From Paenalicyclobacillus ferrooxydans (GTDB taxonomy: Bacteria; Bacillota; Bacilli; Alicyclobacillales; Alicyclobacillaceae), in contig NZ_LJCO01000097.1 of NCBI RefSeq assembly GCF_001399675.1, positions 1-35,536 of the forward strand: a stretch of DNA of 35,536 bases, given 5' to 3'. Below, piece by piece: positions 16,140 through 23,951 of the stretch. The position numbers and the translations under genes are program-made. Below the pieces are notes generated by a model, which saw nothing but the letters and a program-made list of their open reading frames with translations, was not told where the DNA came from and did no database searches. Each line of letters opens with the position of its first letter. Positions within the stretch are counted from its first letter, which is position 1.

Positions 16140-16763
16140 TTACGACTCCTTCGAGTGAGAAGCAGGACCTGAATGCGTGCCGTTCGGTACCTGAATTGGC
16201 CCGGTCCACTTCCTCATTCCCTCCACAACATTAAACACTCGATGAAACCCGTGTTCATGCAGAATTTTACAGGCTGTGTCACTCCGGTTCCCCGAATGAC
16301 AAACAACAAAAATCTTCTGTTGTGCCAGGTGTTGGTGCTCTGTAATCCAATTTTTAATTTGGCCCAAGGGAACAGAAACTGCGGATGGGATGTGACCCGC
16401 TGCATACTCCAACGGTTCACGGACATCCAAAAGCTGCACATCCTGCTCCATGGCAGCAAGCAGGGTCTCGTGCGATGCGGTCAGTGGGTGCTTTTTGTCC
16501 GGCTCTGTCTGCTCCAACGCTGCTCGCCGAATATAGTGTTTGAAAGTAGGACCATCTTCAACCGTTCCGAGATACTCGTGACCGGTTCGCCGCGTCCAGC
16601 TTTGTACGTCTGCCACTGACCCAGGATCCGTTGCCAGCACTTCCAGCACTTGACCTGGGTGTATTTCAGTAATTGCACGCTTTGTCTTTACAATCGGCAT
16701 TGGGCACGAGAGCCCTTGGCAGTCGACAGTCTTGTTGGCTTCTTGCAAGAAATCTATATTCAC
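16140..16763 (-). CDS. TusA-rhodanese fusion sulfurtransferase
   Basis: The 207-residue protein has two domains. Residues 1-82 form a TusA domain with the CPMP motif (Cys20), the sulfur-accepting cysteine. Residues 95-195 form a rhodanese domain with the active loop CHSGNRS (Cys155), the LLDVREPLEY entry motif and a closing GMRKWTG. Such fusions relay sulfane sulfur between low-molecular-weight persulfides and protein acceptors in the cytoplasm. Bacillus YrkF and staphylococcal CstA are relatives with the same parts. The gene is 23 nt downstream of the DsrE gene and ends at a strong terminator. Confidence 0.92.
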   Translation of the reverse strand: MNIDFLQEANKTVDCQGLSCPMPIVKTKRAITEIHPGQVLEVLATDPGSVADVQSWTRRTGHEYLGTVEDGPTFKHYIRRAALEQTEPDKKHPLTASHETLLAAMEQDVQLLDVREPLEYAAGHIPSAVSVPLGQIKNWITEHQHLAQQKIFVVCHSGNRSDTACKILHEHGFHRVFNVVEGMRKWTGPIQVPNGTHSGPASHSKES

Positions 16764-16786
16764 GTCTATCCCTCCGTCTGTCAGAA

Positions 16787-17182
16787 TTAAAACGTGAGTG
16801 ACACGTCAGCGTCATAGGCAAAGTCAAGGAATGTCATTGCTCCCGCCACATCTATGCCATCCATCAAATCTTCCTTGGTTAATCCGAGTACATCCATCGT
16901 CATCTGACAGGCGATAAACCTGACACCACTCTCTTGAGCCATTTGAATCATGTCTGTAATTGGCGGTACATTTGCCTTTTGAAGTCCTTCGACATAATGT
17001 TGTTTCTCTGCAGGCAGAGTCAATTTTTCGGCAGCGTTGACGTGAATGATGTCGAGCCCGTCAAAAGTGAAAAAAACCTGTACTTCAGCATCAGTGGCTG
17101 CTCCAGCTAGAGCAATATTCATGACCTTAAACGCTGTTTCCATACCACCCTGTGATGCAATAATCGCGATCCGCTTACTCAT
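16787..17182 (-). CDS. DsrE/F-like sulfur carrier protein
   Basis: The 131-residue protein is of the DsrE/DsrF/DrsH family. It has an opening beta strand (KRIAIIASQGG), the VQVFFTFDGLDII strand and loop (about 34-46), and a conserved cysteine in IACQMTMDVLGL (Cys92), which in this family binds sulfane sulfur. It is the first gene of the leftward sulfur unit and probably hands sulfur to the TusA domain of its neighbour. Bacillus YrkE is a similar partner. The upstream region holds a CsoR/CstR-like palindrome, so expression is probably induced by persulfide. Confidence 0.9.
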   Translation of the reverse strand: MSKRIAIIASQGGMETAFKVMNIALAGAATDAEVQVFFTFDGLDIIHVNAAEKLTLPAEKQHYVEGLQKANVPPITDMIQMAQESGVRFIACQMTMDVLGLTKEDLMDGIDVAGAMTFLDFAYDADVSLTF

Positions 17183-17240
17183 GTCCTTTCCACTCTCCTA
17201 CTCCGATGTATGTTCTCTTCTTGGATTCTTACCTTTGTAT

Positions 17241-17256
17241 ATACCGTATGGCGTAT
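17241..17256. promoter_or_regulatory. CsoR/CstR-like operator upstream of dsrE
   Basis: ATACC-N6-CGTAT lies 59 nt upstream of the DsrE start and is one mismatch from the palindrome before tauE. It overlaps AT-rich sequence that could form the -10 region. Confidence 0.45.
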
Positions 17257-17555
17257 CGCGTTATTTGTACAATTAATGATACAAATCGTCTCAATAAGTA
17301 GTTGTTATCCTCGCTGCTTGAGGTGTGCACAATCACTGGCTTGGTCCATCCGCACAATATGGTAAATACTCATATATCCAAGATGATCCTAGATTGGAAT
17401 TTTGTTTAATTACTGGACTTTAGTTTTTACAATCCGTTCTACGAAAGGGGGAAGCCAGAGAGATGGAAGGCGGGACATGAGAACTTTTGGAGGTTTTCAG
17501 ACATTACAGATGGTAGTCATATTTTCATTTTTGGAGGGTGTTTCCGACATAATGC
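17257..17555. other. Intergenic stretch without recognised features
   Basis: No gene, RNA or repeat was recognised between the DsrE promoter and the oxidase terminator. Short open frames here have no family resemblance. Confidence 0.5.
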
Positions 17556-17598
17556 AAAAACTGTCCACAGGTCCGGTCCGAAACCGCACTGTGGACAG
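17556..17598 (-). terminator. Terminator of the quinol oxidase operon
   Basis: A perfect 10-bp inverted repeat (CTGTCCACAG / CTGTGGACAG, loop 18 nt) is followed on the minus strand by TTTTT. It lies about 40 nt after the qoxD stop. Confidence 0.88.
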
Positions 17599-17637
17599 CT
17601 AGAGCATCTCTTACTCAAGAATCAAAATGTGCAGTAC

Positions 17638-17985
17638 TCAAGATACCGCTGATTTAAATGTCATGACCCATATCGTACCCACGACGACCACTGCCGCGAA
17701 GAACACACCCGTATAGATAAATATCTTCTGAAACGTGTCTCCGTGAATTCGTTCCGTTAAGTGCATAAACATGAAAAGCTGAACCAACATCTGCAGCACA
17801 GCGAGGAAGACAATAATGGTGAGTGTCATCGTCGTCGACAAGTGCAACCTTAATGCTGTTCCGAACGCCAGTGCGGTCAGAACCAAAGAAATGATATAGC
17901 CGACGATGTGTTTCCACGGGAACGTCTCGTGATGATGGTTCTGTGGTGATGGTTTTTTGTGCAATTCGGCACTTGACTGCGCCAT
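17638..17985 (-). CDS. qoxD: Cytochrome aa3 quinol oxidase subunit IV
   Basis: The product is 115 residues from the ATG at 17985; the ribosome site ggaaggtg lies inside the end of the upstream gene. Three membrane helices follow a hydrophilic, His-rich N-terminus. The QLFMFMHLTERIHGDTFQ loop is characteristic of the subunit IV (CyoD/QoxD/CtaF) family. The subunit assists assembly of the CuB centre and stabilises the complex. It is the last gene of the operon and ends before a strong terminator. Confidence 0.9.
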   Translation of the reverse strand: MAQSSAELHKKPSPQNHHHETFPWKHIVGYIISLVLTALAFGTALRLHLSTTMTLTIIVFLAVLQMLVQLFMFMHLTERIHGDTFQKIFIYTGVFFAAVVVVGTIWVMTFKSAVS

Positions 17986-17987
17986 CT

Positions 17988-18623
17988 TCAAATCACCTTC
18001 CCCGTCAGATATACGGCTGTGAAGATGAAAATCCACACAACATCCAAGAAGTGCCAGTAGAGGCTGACGATGAACATTTTTCGTGAAGTCATTGAATCAA
18101 TACCCCGACGAGCGATCTGGATAACTACGGATGTCATCCACAGAATACCCATCGACACGTGCGCACCGTGTGTTCCTACCAACGTGAAGAATGCTGTCAG
18201 GAACCCTGAGCGTTGCATGGTGGCACCAGCATGAACGTCTGCAACAAACTCCTGTATTTCAAAACCCAAGAACCCGAGACCGAATGCGATGGTGACCAAG
18301 AGCCAGGCGATGACTCCTTTTTTGTTACCCCGTCTCATCTCAAAGGTCGCGATTCCACACGTAAATGAAGAGGTTAACAGGAAGAAAGTCTCCCAAGCGA
18401 ATCCTTTCACATCGTACAACTGCTTCGATGTAGGACCACCCGCCGTCATTCCGTGCATAATAATGTATGTTGCAAATAGACAGGAGAAGAGTACTACTTC
18501 AGCAGCCAAGAAAACCCAAAAACCAAGAACGCGCAGGCTTCCGTCTTCTGTGGCAAACTCTAAAGGTACATCGTGCTGAAGTTCGTGCTCGGCTATCATA
18601 GCGTGATTCACAGCTGATTCCAT
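17988..18623 (-). CDS. qoxC: Cytochrome aa3 quinol oxidase subunit III
   Basis: The product is 211 residues from the ATG at 18623 (gggagg eight bases upstream); the GTG two codons earlier is too close to the ribosome site. It has five helices. The opening LGFWVFLAAEVVLFSCLFATY carries the conserved glutamate of subunit III, and THGAHVSMGILWM and YWHFLDVVWIFIFTAVYL follow in the family order. Subunit III stabilises subunit I and proton uptake. The lack of an N-terminal two-helix extension matches CyoC/QoxC. Its start overlaps the end of qoxB, so the two are coupled. Confidence 0.93.
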   Translation of the reverse strand: MESAVNHAMIAEHELQHDVPLEFATEDGSLRVLGFWVFLAAEVVLFSCLFATYIIMHGMTAGGPTSKQLYDVKGFAWETFFLLTSSFTCGIATFEMRRGNKKGVIAWLLVTIAFGLGFLGFEIQEFVADVHAGATMQRSGFLTAFFTLVGTHGAHVSMGILWMTSVVIQIARRGIDSMTSRKMFIVSLYWHFLDVVWIFIFTAVYLTGKVI

Positions 18624-18625
18624 CG

Positions 18626-20590
18626 TCACAGCCTCCCGAGCGCTTTCTCGGTCTTCTCGACAACTGAGACCGGAATGTGATGATAGTAATCAAACTCAAA
18701 CGAGCGCCAAGCCATGAGGACCAATACGGCCAACAGGCCAAGAACCACTAAGACATACCACTCGAACACAAAACCGAAACCAGCGACGAACATGAATAAC
18801 CCAATAAGGAATGGGCGTCCGGAACTTTTAGGCATATGGATCGGTTGAATTGTTGGTTCCACAAACTCTTGCTCGAATTTACCGCGTTTGATGTACCACC
18901 ACTCATCACGACCATGGATGATCGGAGTACGTGCAAAATTGTACTCAGGTGCCGGGGACGGAAGAGACCATTCGAGGGTACGAGCATCCCACGGATCATC
19001 AGCCACTCCACGCGGCATGTGACGAACACTCCATACAATTTGATACACCAAGAGAAGAAAACCTACACCCATCATGAAACCGCCAATGGTGGAGATAAAG
19101 TTTGGAATCCACCAGCCGAGACCGGACGGATAGGTGTACATTCTCCGTGTCATACCCATGAGTCCGAGTAAGAACTGAGGCAGGAAACAGACGTTAAAGC
19201 CAATCACAAACCACCAGAACGCATGTCTACCGCGCCGTTCGTCCAACTGAAAGCCAAACATTTTTGGCCACCAGTAGTAAAGCCCCGCCAACATACCGAA
19301 GACGGTGCCACCGACGAGCGTGTAGTGGAAGTGAGCGACGAGAAAGTAACTGTTATGGAACTGGTAGTCAGCAGGCGCAACGGCCAGCATAACACCTGTC
19401 ACACCACCGCCAAGTACAAATGACGGGATAAACGCGGATGTCCACATCATAGGCAGTGTAAATCGAATTCTTCCTTTATACATAGTAGACAGCCAGTTAA
19501 AGATCTTCACACCAGTTGGAATCGCGATGGCCATCGTCGAGATTCCAAAGAAAGAGTTAACCGCAGCGCCGGCACCCATGGTAAAGAAGTGGTGAACCCA
19601 GACGCCAAAACTAAGGAACGTGATTGCAACCATCGAGCCCACCATGGCGGAATAGCCAAAGAGACGCTTGCTCGAGAAAGTGCTGACGACTTCCGAGAAC
19701 ACCCCGAACGCCGGCAAGATGACGATATACACCTCCGGATGCCCCCATATCCAGAACTCATTGATGAAGTTCATGGGCATGCCACCGGCTGTGGTAGAAA
19801 AGAAGTGAGCACCCGCTATTCGGTCAATCAGCAATTGTGCCAAGACGACCGTTAAGGCCGGAAATGCGAAGACAATCAGTGCTGACGTAATGAGAATTGA
19901 CCACACAAACATCGGCATCTTCATCAGCGTCATACCAGGCGCCCGCATTTTAAGAATCGTCACAATGAAATTGACACCCGTTGCAATCGTTCCAATACCG
20001 GCGATTTGGAGTGCCATGATGTAATAGTTTTCTCCCGGACCTGGATCAAACATCTTCTCAACATATGGCGGATACGATGTCCACCCACCATCTGGAGAAC
20101 CACCGAAAACAAAAGACACGTTCAACAACATGGCGCCAAAAAAGAACATCCAAAACGAAATAGCATTTAAGTAAGGAAAAGCAACGTCACGAGCACCAAT
20201 CATGAGTGGCACTGCAACGTTCATCAATCCAATGACAAGTGGCATCGCCATAAAGAGAATCATGATTGTTCCGTGCGTAGTGAAAATTTCATCGTAGTGC
20301 TGTGCCGTAAGAAAGTGCTCGTTTGGAAACGCCAGCTGAGTGCGCATCAGGAGAGCATCGACACCACCGCGGAAAAGCATCAGCAGGGCTGCGATGATAT
20401 ACATGATCCCGATTTTTTTATGGTCTACTGTGGTTAACCACTCTTTCCAAAGCCACTTGAACGCTTTGAAGTAGACGAGCACGGCAATGATGCCGATTGA
20501 TGTGAGACCAATCAGCACATCCGAAATCCAGATGAGCGGCCCTTCTTTCCACATGAGAAAGGTATTCGCAAAGTTCATGAACTGACTCAT
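18626..20590 (-). CDS. qoxB: Cytochrome aa3 quinol oxidase subunit I
   Basis: The 654-residue heme-copper oxidase subunit reduces oxygen to water and pumps protons. Heme a ligands are His106 (THGT) and His422; heme a3 is bound by His420 (AHFHYTL). CuB ligands are His284 (WGHPEVY, with the cross-linked Tyr288) and His333-His334. Arg74, Asp78 and His98 match the ubiquinol-site residues Arg71, Asp75 and His98 of E. coli CyoB, while position 101 is Glu instead of Gln. This supports quinol as donor. About 14-15 helices fit the QoxB/CyoB layout. The ATG at 20590 follows aaaggaggg; a TTG one codon earlier is also possible. A perfect FNR-like palindrome lies 53-68 nt upstream. Confidence 0.95.
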   Translation of the reverse strand: MSQFMNFANTFLMWKEGPLIWISDVLIGLTSIGIIAVLVYFKAFKWLWKEWLTTVDHKKIGIMYIIAALLMLFRGGVDALLMRTQLAFPNEHFLTAQHYDEIFTTHGTIMILFMAMPLVIGLMNVAVPLMIGARDVAFPYLNAISFWMFFFGAMLLNVSFVFGGSPDGGWTSYPPYVEKMFDPGPGENYYIMALQIAGIGTIATGVNFIVTILKMRAPGMTLMKMPMFVWSILITSALIVFAFPALTVVLAQLLIDRIAGAHFFSTTAGGMPMNFINEFWIWGHPEVYIVILPAFGVFSEVVSTFSSKRLFGYSAMVGSMVAITFLSFGVWVHHFFTMGAGAAVNSFFGISTMAIAIPTGVKIFNWLSTMYKGRIRFTLPMMWTSAFIPSFVLGGGVTGVMLAVAPADYQFHNSYFLVAHFHYTLVGGTVFGMLAGLYYWWPKMFGFQLDERRGRHAFWWFVIGFNVCFLPQFLLGLMGMTRRMYTYPSGLGWWIPNFISTIGGFMMGVGFLLLVYQIVWSVRHMPRGVADDPWDARTLEWSLPSPAPEYNFARTPIIHGRDEWWYIKRGKFEQEFVEPTIQPIHMPKSSGRPFLIGLFMFVAGFGFVFEWYVLVVLGLLAVLVLMAWRSFEFDYYHHIPVSVVEKTEKALGRL

Positions 20591-20642
20591 CAAAACGGGT
20601 ACCCTCCTTTACATTTAAATCCCTGAAAGTTCACCGACGAAA

Positions 20643-20658
20643 TGTGACTCAAATCACA
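20643..20658. promoter_or_regulatory. FNR/CRP-type palindrome between qoxA and qoxB
   Basis: TGTGA-N6-TCACA is a perfect CRP/FNR-family consensus site centred 60 nt upstream of the qoxB ATG. A TTTAAA at about 20614-20619 lies at a distance that would suit a class II activated promoter, so qoxBCD may have an internal, oxygen-responsive promoter. Confidence 0.55.
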
Positions 20659-20725
20659 CTCGATTTCTTCTGAATCCATTAAACTCATCACAAGAAGTAG
20701 AGCTTTGGAACGACACAAAAGTTGG

Positions 20726-21703
20726 TTACGAGCCCGACTTACCAGACGATGATCCAGACCCAGTCGATGAGTCACCGGTGCTTTTTATGTCGCTAGGTAT
20801 GGGCATACCTGCTCGAACCCCTGGCATACCAGTCTTGGACATCGATCCGTTGTATCCGTTCGGGTTCACAAAACCAGCAAAATCCATCGTCCCCACAGTC
20901 GAAGGCTGAAGCAGTTTTTTATACTCGGTTGCGGTCAACTTAGGTGAATTTGCCTTAACTTGCTTGACCCACTGTTCAAAGTCAGTTTGTGATTGAGCGG
21001 TGACGTTGAATGTCATGTGGGCGAAGCCCTTACCGGAATATTGAGCACTACGACCGAGATAAGTACCTGGAGAATCCGCCTGCAACCATAGACCCAAGTC
21101 CTTTCCAGGCATATCCATCTCCATACCGCCTAACGCAGGAATCCAGAAAGAGTTCATAGGACCGATAGCAGTTAACTGAAAATCCACTGGTTGCCCAACC
21201 GGAATCTCCAGGTGATTAACCGTCTCAATTCCGTACTGCGGATACGCGAAAAGCCATTTCCACTCGGAGGATGCAACATAAATCACAACAGTTTGTTTCG
21301 ATGGATTTGGATTCGTGTTGGACTTTGCCGCAACAGTCGGTGTTGGTGGCTTCAGCAGTTTAAATGTGACTATCACTGTAGGAATAGCGATTGCAACAAC
21401 AATGATAATCGGAATAACAGTCCAAATTGTCTCCAACAACGTGTTCCCATCTGTCTCAGGCGGGACATACCCCTCGTTCTCGGGCTTAGCGCGGTACTTG
21501 ACCATGATCCACGCAAAAAGCGCGAACACGATGAATGCAACAATCGCCATCAGAATGAACGGAAACACTATCAACTTGAGTTCTTCTTGTCCTACTGGTC
21601 CCTTTGGTTGTAAAACTGGGACTTGGACTCCACAGCCGGTCAATAGAACAACCAGGATAGCCGACGTGATCCCGGTCTTGAGCCAGCGTCTCGTTCGACG
21701 CAT
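20726..21703 (-). CDS. qoxA: Cytochrome aa3 quinol oxidase subunit II (lipoprotein)
   Basis: The product is 325 residues from the ATG at 21703 (aggggga upstream). A lipoprotein signal ends in LTGCG (Cys24). Two membrane helices follow (about 46-70 and 90-113), then a cupredoxin domain (about 135-235) with EWKWLFAYPQYGIETVNHLEIPVG and the SFWIPALGG strand. The CuA ligands (two Cys, two His, Met) of cytochrome c oxidases are absent, so electrons come from quinol. The C-terminus has a Ser/Gly-rich tail of about 20 residues. It is the first gene of qoxABCD. A 132-nt gap with an FNR-like site separates it from qoxB, and four phased response-regulator boxes lie upstream. Confidence 0.93.
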   Translation of the reverse strand: MRRTRRWLKTGITSAILVVLLTGCGVQVPVLQPKGPVGQEELKLIVFPFILMAIVAFIVFALFAWIMVKYRAKPENEGYVPPETDGNTLLETIWTVIPIIIVVAIAIPTVIVTFKLLKPPTPTVAAKSNTNPNPSKQTVVIYVASSEWKWLFAYPQYGIETVNHLEIPVGQPVDFQLTAIGPMNSFWIPALGGMEMDMPGKDLGLWLQADSPGTYLGRSAQYSGKGFAHMTFNVTAQSQTDFEQWVKQVKANSPKLTATEYKKLLQPSTVGTMDFAGFVNPNGYNGSMSKTGMPGVRAGMPIPSDIKSTGDSSTGSGSSSGKSGS

Positions 21704-21795
21704 ATATTCTCCCCCCTGTTCCCTCAGCAAAACTTAATGCACACACCGCACCTTTGCCTAGTGCCCCCGTAAGGTACGGTCTGTGCCCAAGGAAC

Positions 21796-21801
21796 AGTAT
21801 A
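21796..21801 (-). promoter_or_regulatory. Candidate -10 box of the qox operon
   Basis: TATACT on the minus strand lies about 95 nt upstream of qoxA. No good -35 is found at 16-18 nt, which is expected of an activator-dependent promoter; the box array at 21843-21881 lies about 42 nt further upstream. Confidence 0.4.
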
Positions 21802-21842
21802 CAGGTTGAGTAACTGCGTTTGTCGAGGGCTCAAGGGGTGTG

Positions 21843-21881
21843 TTCATGATTCGTTCATCTAGTGTTCACAATCCGTTCACA
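21843..21881 (-). promoter_or_regulatory. Four 11-bp-phased direct repeats, ResD/PhoP-like boxes
   Basis: Four hexamers start at 21843, 21854, 21865 and 21876, exactly 11 bp apart. On the minus strand they read TGTGAA, TGTGAA, GATGAA, CATGAA with N5 spacers. Helical phasing of direct repeats is the signature of OmpR/PhoP-family response regulators; TGTGAA is the core of Bacillus ResD sites. Confidence 0.6.
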
Positions 21882-21959
21882 CAATTTATGGCTGCGCGAA
21901 GCAGATCAGGGGATGTGCGAAGCACCCTATCCTTCTCATCTCAATACTCCATCCGCTAT

Positions 21960-22003
21960 AAAAAACGAACCACCACAGATTTGCAGCAATCTGCAGTAGT
22001 TCG
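21960..22003 (-). terminator. Terminator downstream of the DUF7309-like gene
   Basis: On the minus strand, a stem of about 15 pairs (with G-U pairs) closes a 6-nt loop and is followed by TTTTTT. It lies 333 nt after the stop of the upstream gene, farther than normal. Confidence 0.85.
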
Positions 22004-22335
22004 TATCCCGACTTATTATGACTTGTTCCAGTGTAACCTCATATTTGAAGTTTTCTCTCTCTACGCTTCATTGAGATAAGCACGCTGTGATAAGTACGCT
22101 TCTTGAAAGGCAAACGTTTACGACGGTTGGATAGTCGGACGAACCAGTATTTCATTGACCGACAGCCGTTCAATCGTCGCACCAGACTTTCCGTTTCTCC
22201 AGGACCCATTCCAAGGATCAATGTGTGATCTTCATCAATGTTGGCGGTTCCGGTCTTTGAGATAGTCCATGCTTGCCACTTCAAGATCGGTATCTATCCA
22301 TGTATCCCATTCATTGAGGAACTCTCGTAAATATT
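22004..22335 (-). other. Transcribed tail with out-of-frame coding-like sequence
   Basis: Between the stop of the DUF7309-like gene and its terminator, about 40 codons in the -1 frame (ending at TGA near 22219) read like a protein (LEYLREFLNEWDTWIDTDLE) but have no start codon. A further segment in the same frame ends in VNEILVRPTIQPS. An 81-codon frame (22039-22284) overlaps them and has no ribosome site. A frameshifted 3' extension or a decayed neighbour gene is possible. Confidence 0.4.
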
Positions 22336-23547
22336 CTAGCTCATGAATTCCCTCATACCTTCCCTGGCCATGACGACCCCTGGAAGGTAGTCCGTCTCAA
22401 GCACCTCAGCGGCGATAGCCTGCGCTACGGACAAAAGCAACCGCCCCACACTGCTGCGACAAACAACCACCTGTTCTGGATAAATTTCATGTTGCTCCAT
22501 TGCTGCAACAAACTGCTCTACAAAATCGGATGAATCTACGTCGTGTTCTCCCGGATAAGCAGCTAAAACCATACCCGATCCATGGTGAACACATAGCATC
22601 AGGCGAGGAAAATAAGGCCTTTCCCCTTCATAAACGGAAAACGGAGCATACGAGATGTCCACCTCCCACGCACCTGAAGGTTTTGCCTCTTTCGTAACCC
22701 GCTTCAAACGAATCTCGCTCACCTGACTAATTGGTTGCAAAAAGTCGGTTTTCATCTCATCTTCAAGGCATGGCCATGTCCGCCACTCATCGGTCCATGT
22801 ACCAACTTTTCCATCGTGGATATGCACTCGTGTCAGAATGCAGCCTGGTTTTTCGTCGAGAAGCTCTGGATTATCCTTGATCCGCTGACCGACACGTGCA
22901 GCTTGTTCCAGGGCTTGAGTCAAAAAGCGACACTCCCCAGAATCTAGAAACCAAGGCACACACCCCGGCTCATGGCTTCTTACGACAGGCCACGACTGCT
23001 TTCCACGGAAACGCAGTCCAAGCGACTGAAATATTTTTTTGTCTCGTTTGTCTACATCCCTACTGCCTTCAAAGGAAGCCATAAGAGCCTTTTGGCCTAA
23101 GAACACGTCCGGATCATCGGCCAATCCCAGCCCGTCTCCCTCCATATCCCGGACGCTAATACGCCGATATGACAGAAGCCCCTTTGCCCCACGATACACA
23201 CCCAGGGCGTGAAATTCGCCCCCGGCACCCATCACGCTGCAGTACCCTACTTCTCCGGACTCAGGGTCAACCACTGCGAACATCTGATCCTCGAACATCC
23301 AATGCCATGGTGCCAAGTCACGAAAAGCTATTGCCGCCGCATAGAGATGTTTCCACTCATTCAGTGTCGGCTGAGAACCCGAGGAACTCACAGAGCTTAC
23401 ATGACCACCATGAATCGAATTCGGTCGTGCTTCTATTTCTGTAGCCTTCTCGTCGGATTCCTCTATACTACCCTTCGTTTCCTCATCAAACAGAGGGCGT
23501 GTACCGAAGTCACGTTCGGAGTTCTTATCATCAGATTTTTTTCGCAC
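22336..23547 (-). CDS. DUF7309/DUF6930-like protein of unknown function
   Basis: The 403-residue soluble protein starts at a GTG (23547, ggtgag site). Residues 1-60 are charged and unstructured. The segment from LYAAAIAFRDLAPWHWM (about 68-84) through FAVVDPESGEVGYCSVMGAGGEFHALGVYRGAKGL (about 88-122) matches the N-terminal domain seen in many Bacillota proteins annotated DUF7309. The last 60 residues (PEQVVVCRSSVGRLLLSVAQAIAAEVLETDYLPGV) match the DUF6930-type end. No catalytic motif is seen. The natural domain end is near the stop codon, although coding-like sequence in another frame follows. It is transcribed alone and ends at a terminator more than 300 nt away. Confidence 0.75.
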   Translation of the reverse strand: MRKKSDDKNSERDFGTRPLFDEETKGSIEESDEKATEIEARPNSIHGGHVSSVSSSGSQPTLNEWKHLYAAAIAFRDLAPWHWMFEDQMFAVVDPESGEVGYCSVMGAGGEFHALGVYRGAKGLLSYRRISVRDMEGDGLGLADDPDVFLGQKALMASFEGSRDVDKRDKKIFQSLGLRFRGKQSWPVVRSHEPGCVPWFLDSGECRFLTQALEQAARVGQRIKDNPELLDEKPGCILTRVHIHDGKVGTWTDEWRTWPCLEDEMKTDFLQPISQVSEIRLKRVTKEAKPSGAWEVDISYAPFSVYEGERPYFPRLMLCVHHGSGMVLAAYPGEHDVDSSDFVEQFVAAMEQHEIYPEQVVVCRSSVGRLLLSVAQAIAAEVLETDYLPGVVMAREGMREFMS

Positions 23548-23651
23548 GCTCTCACCCCACTCAGCTACCGCCTAATATACCTTTTTTCTACCACAACATG
23601 TCGTACCAATCTACAGTCTTAAACAGGCGCTCAAATACTCTATTGTATAAC

Positions 23652-23687
23652 ACAAAACCGCCTTAGCTGTTGTCAGTCTAAGACGGC
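23652..23687 (-). terminator. Terminator of tRNA-Gly
   Basis: A 9-bp stem (one G-U pair) is followed by GGTTTTGTG on the minus strand, 15 nt after the tRNA CCA end. Confidence 0.75.
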
Positions 23688-23700
23688 TTACCGTTATCTA

Positions 23701-23774
23701 TGGAGCGGGTGATGGGAATCGAACCCACGCGACCAGCTTGGAAGGCTGGAGTTCTACCATTGAACTACACCCGC
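23701..23774 (-). tRNA. tRNA-Gly (anticodon UCC)
   Basis: The minus strand folds into a 74-nt cloverleaf: acceptor GCGGGTG paired with CACCCGC, a D-arm, anticodon stem CCAGC/GCTGG with loop CTTCCAA (anticodon TCC), T-arm GTGGGTTCGATTCCCAT and an encoded CCA end. It stands alone with its own terminator. Confidence 0.97.
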
Positions 23775-23883
23775 ATGCGGCCGTGTCAATCACCACTAGC
23801 AATTCGATACAAAGTGTATTTTACACACTTTCCAGGCAGACCGCAACTGTTAATTTAACCCGGTTTCTACTACAGACTGAATC

Positions 23884-23944
23884 GACCAACTGAAGAGACC
23901 AACTGAAGAGACCAACTGAAGAGACCAACTGAAGAGACCAGCGA
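23884..23944. repeat. 14-bp tandem repeat, four copies plus a partial
   Basis: The unit gaccaactgaagag is repeated four times perfectly, followed by a five-base partial copy, 7 nt after the end of the isomerase gene. The perfect identity suggests recent slippage; copy number may vary between strains. Confidence 0.95.
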
Positions 23945-23951
23945 AGTAAGG

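Noticed and set aside
20726-21703. Subunit II as cytochrome c oxidase CtaC
   Set aside because: The CuA ligands are missing and no heme c domain is present, so quinol oxidase is the better reading.
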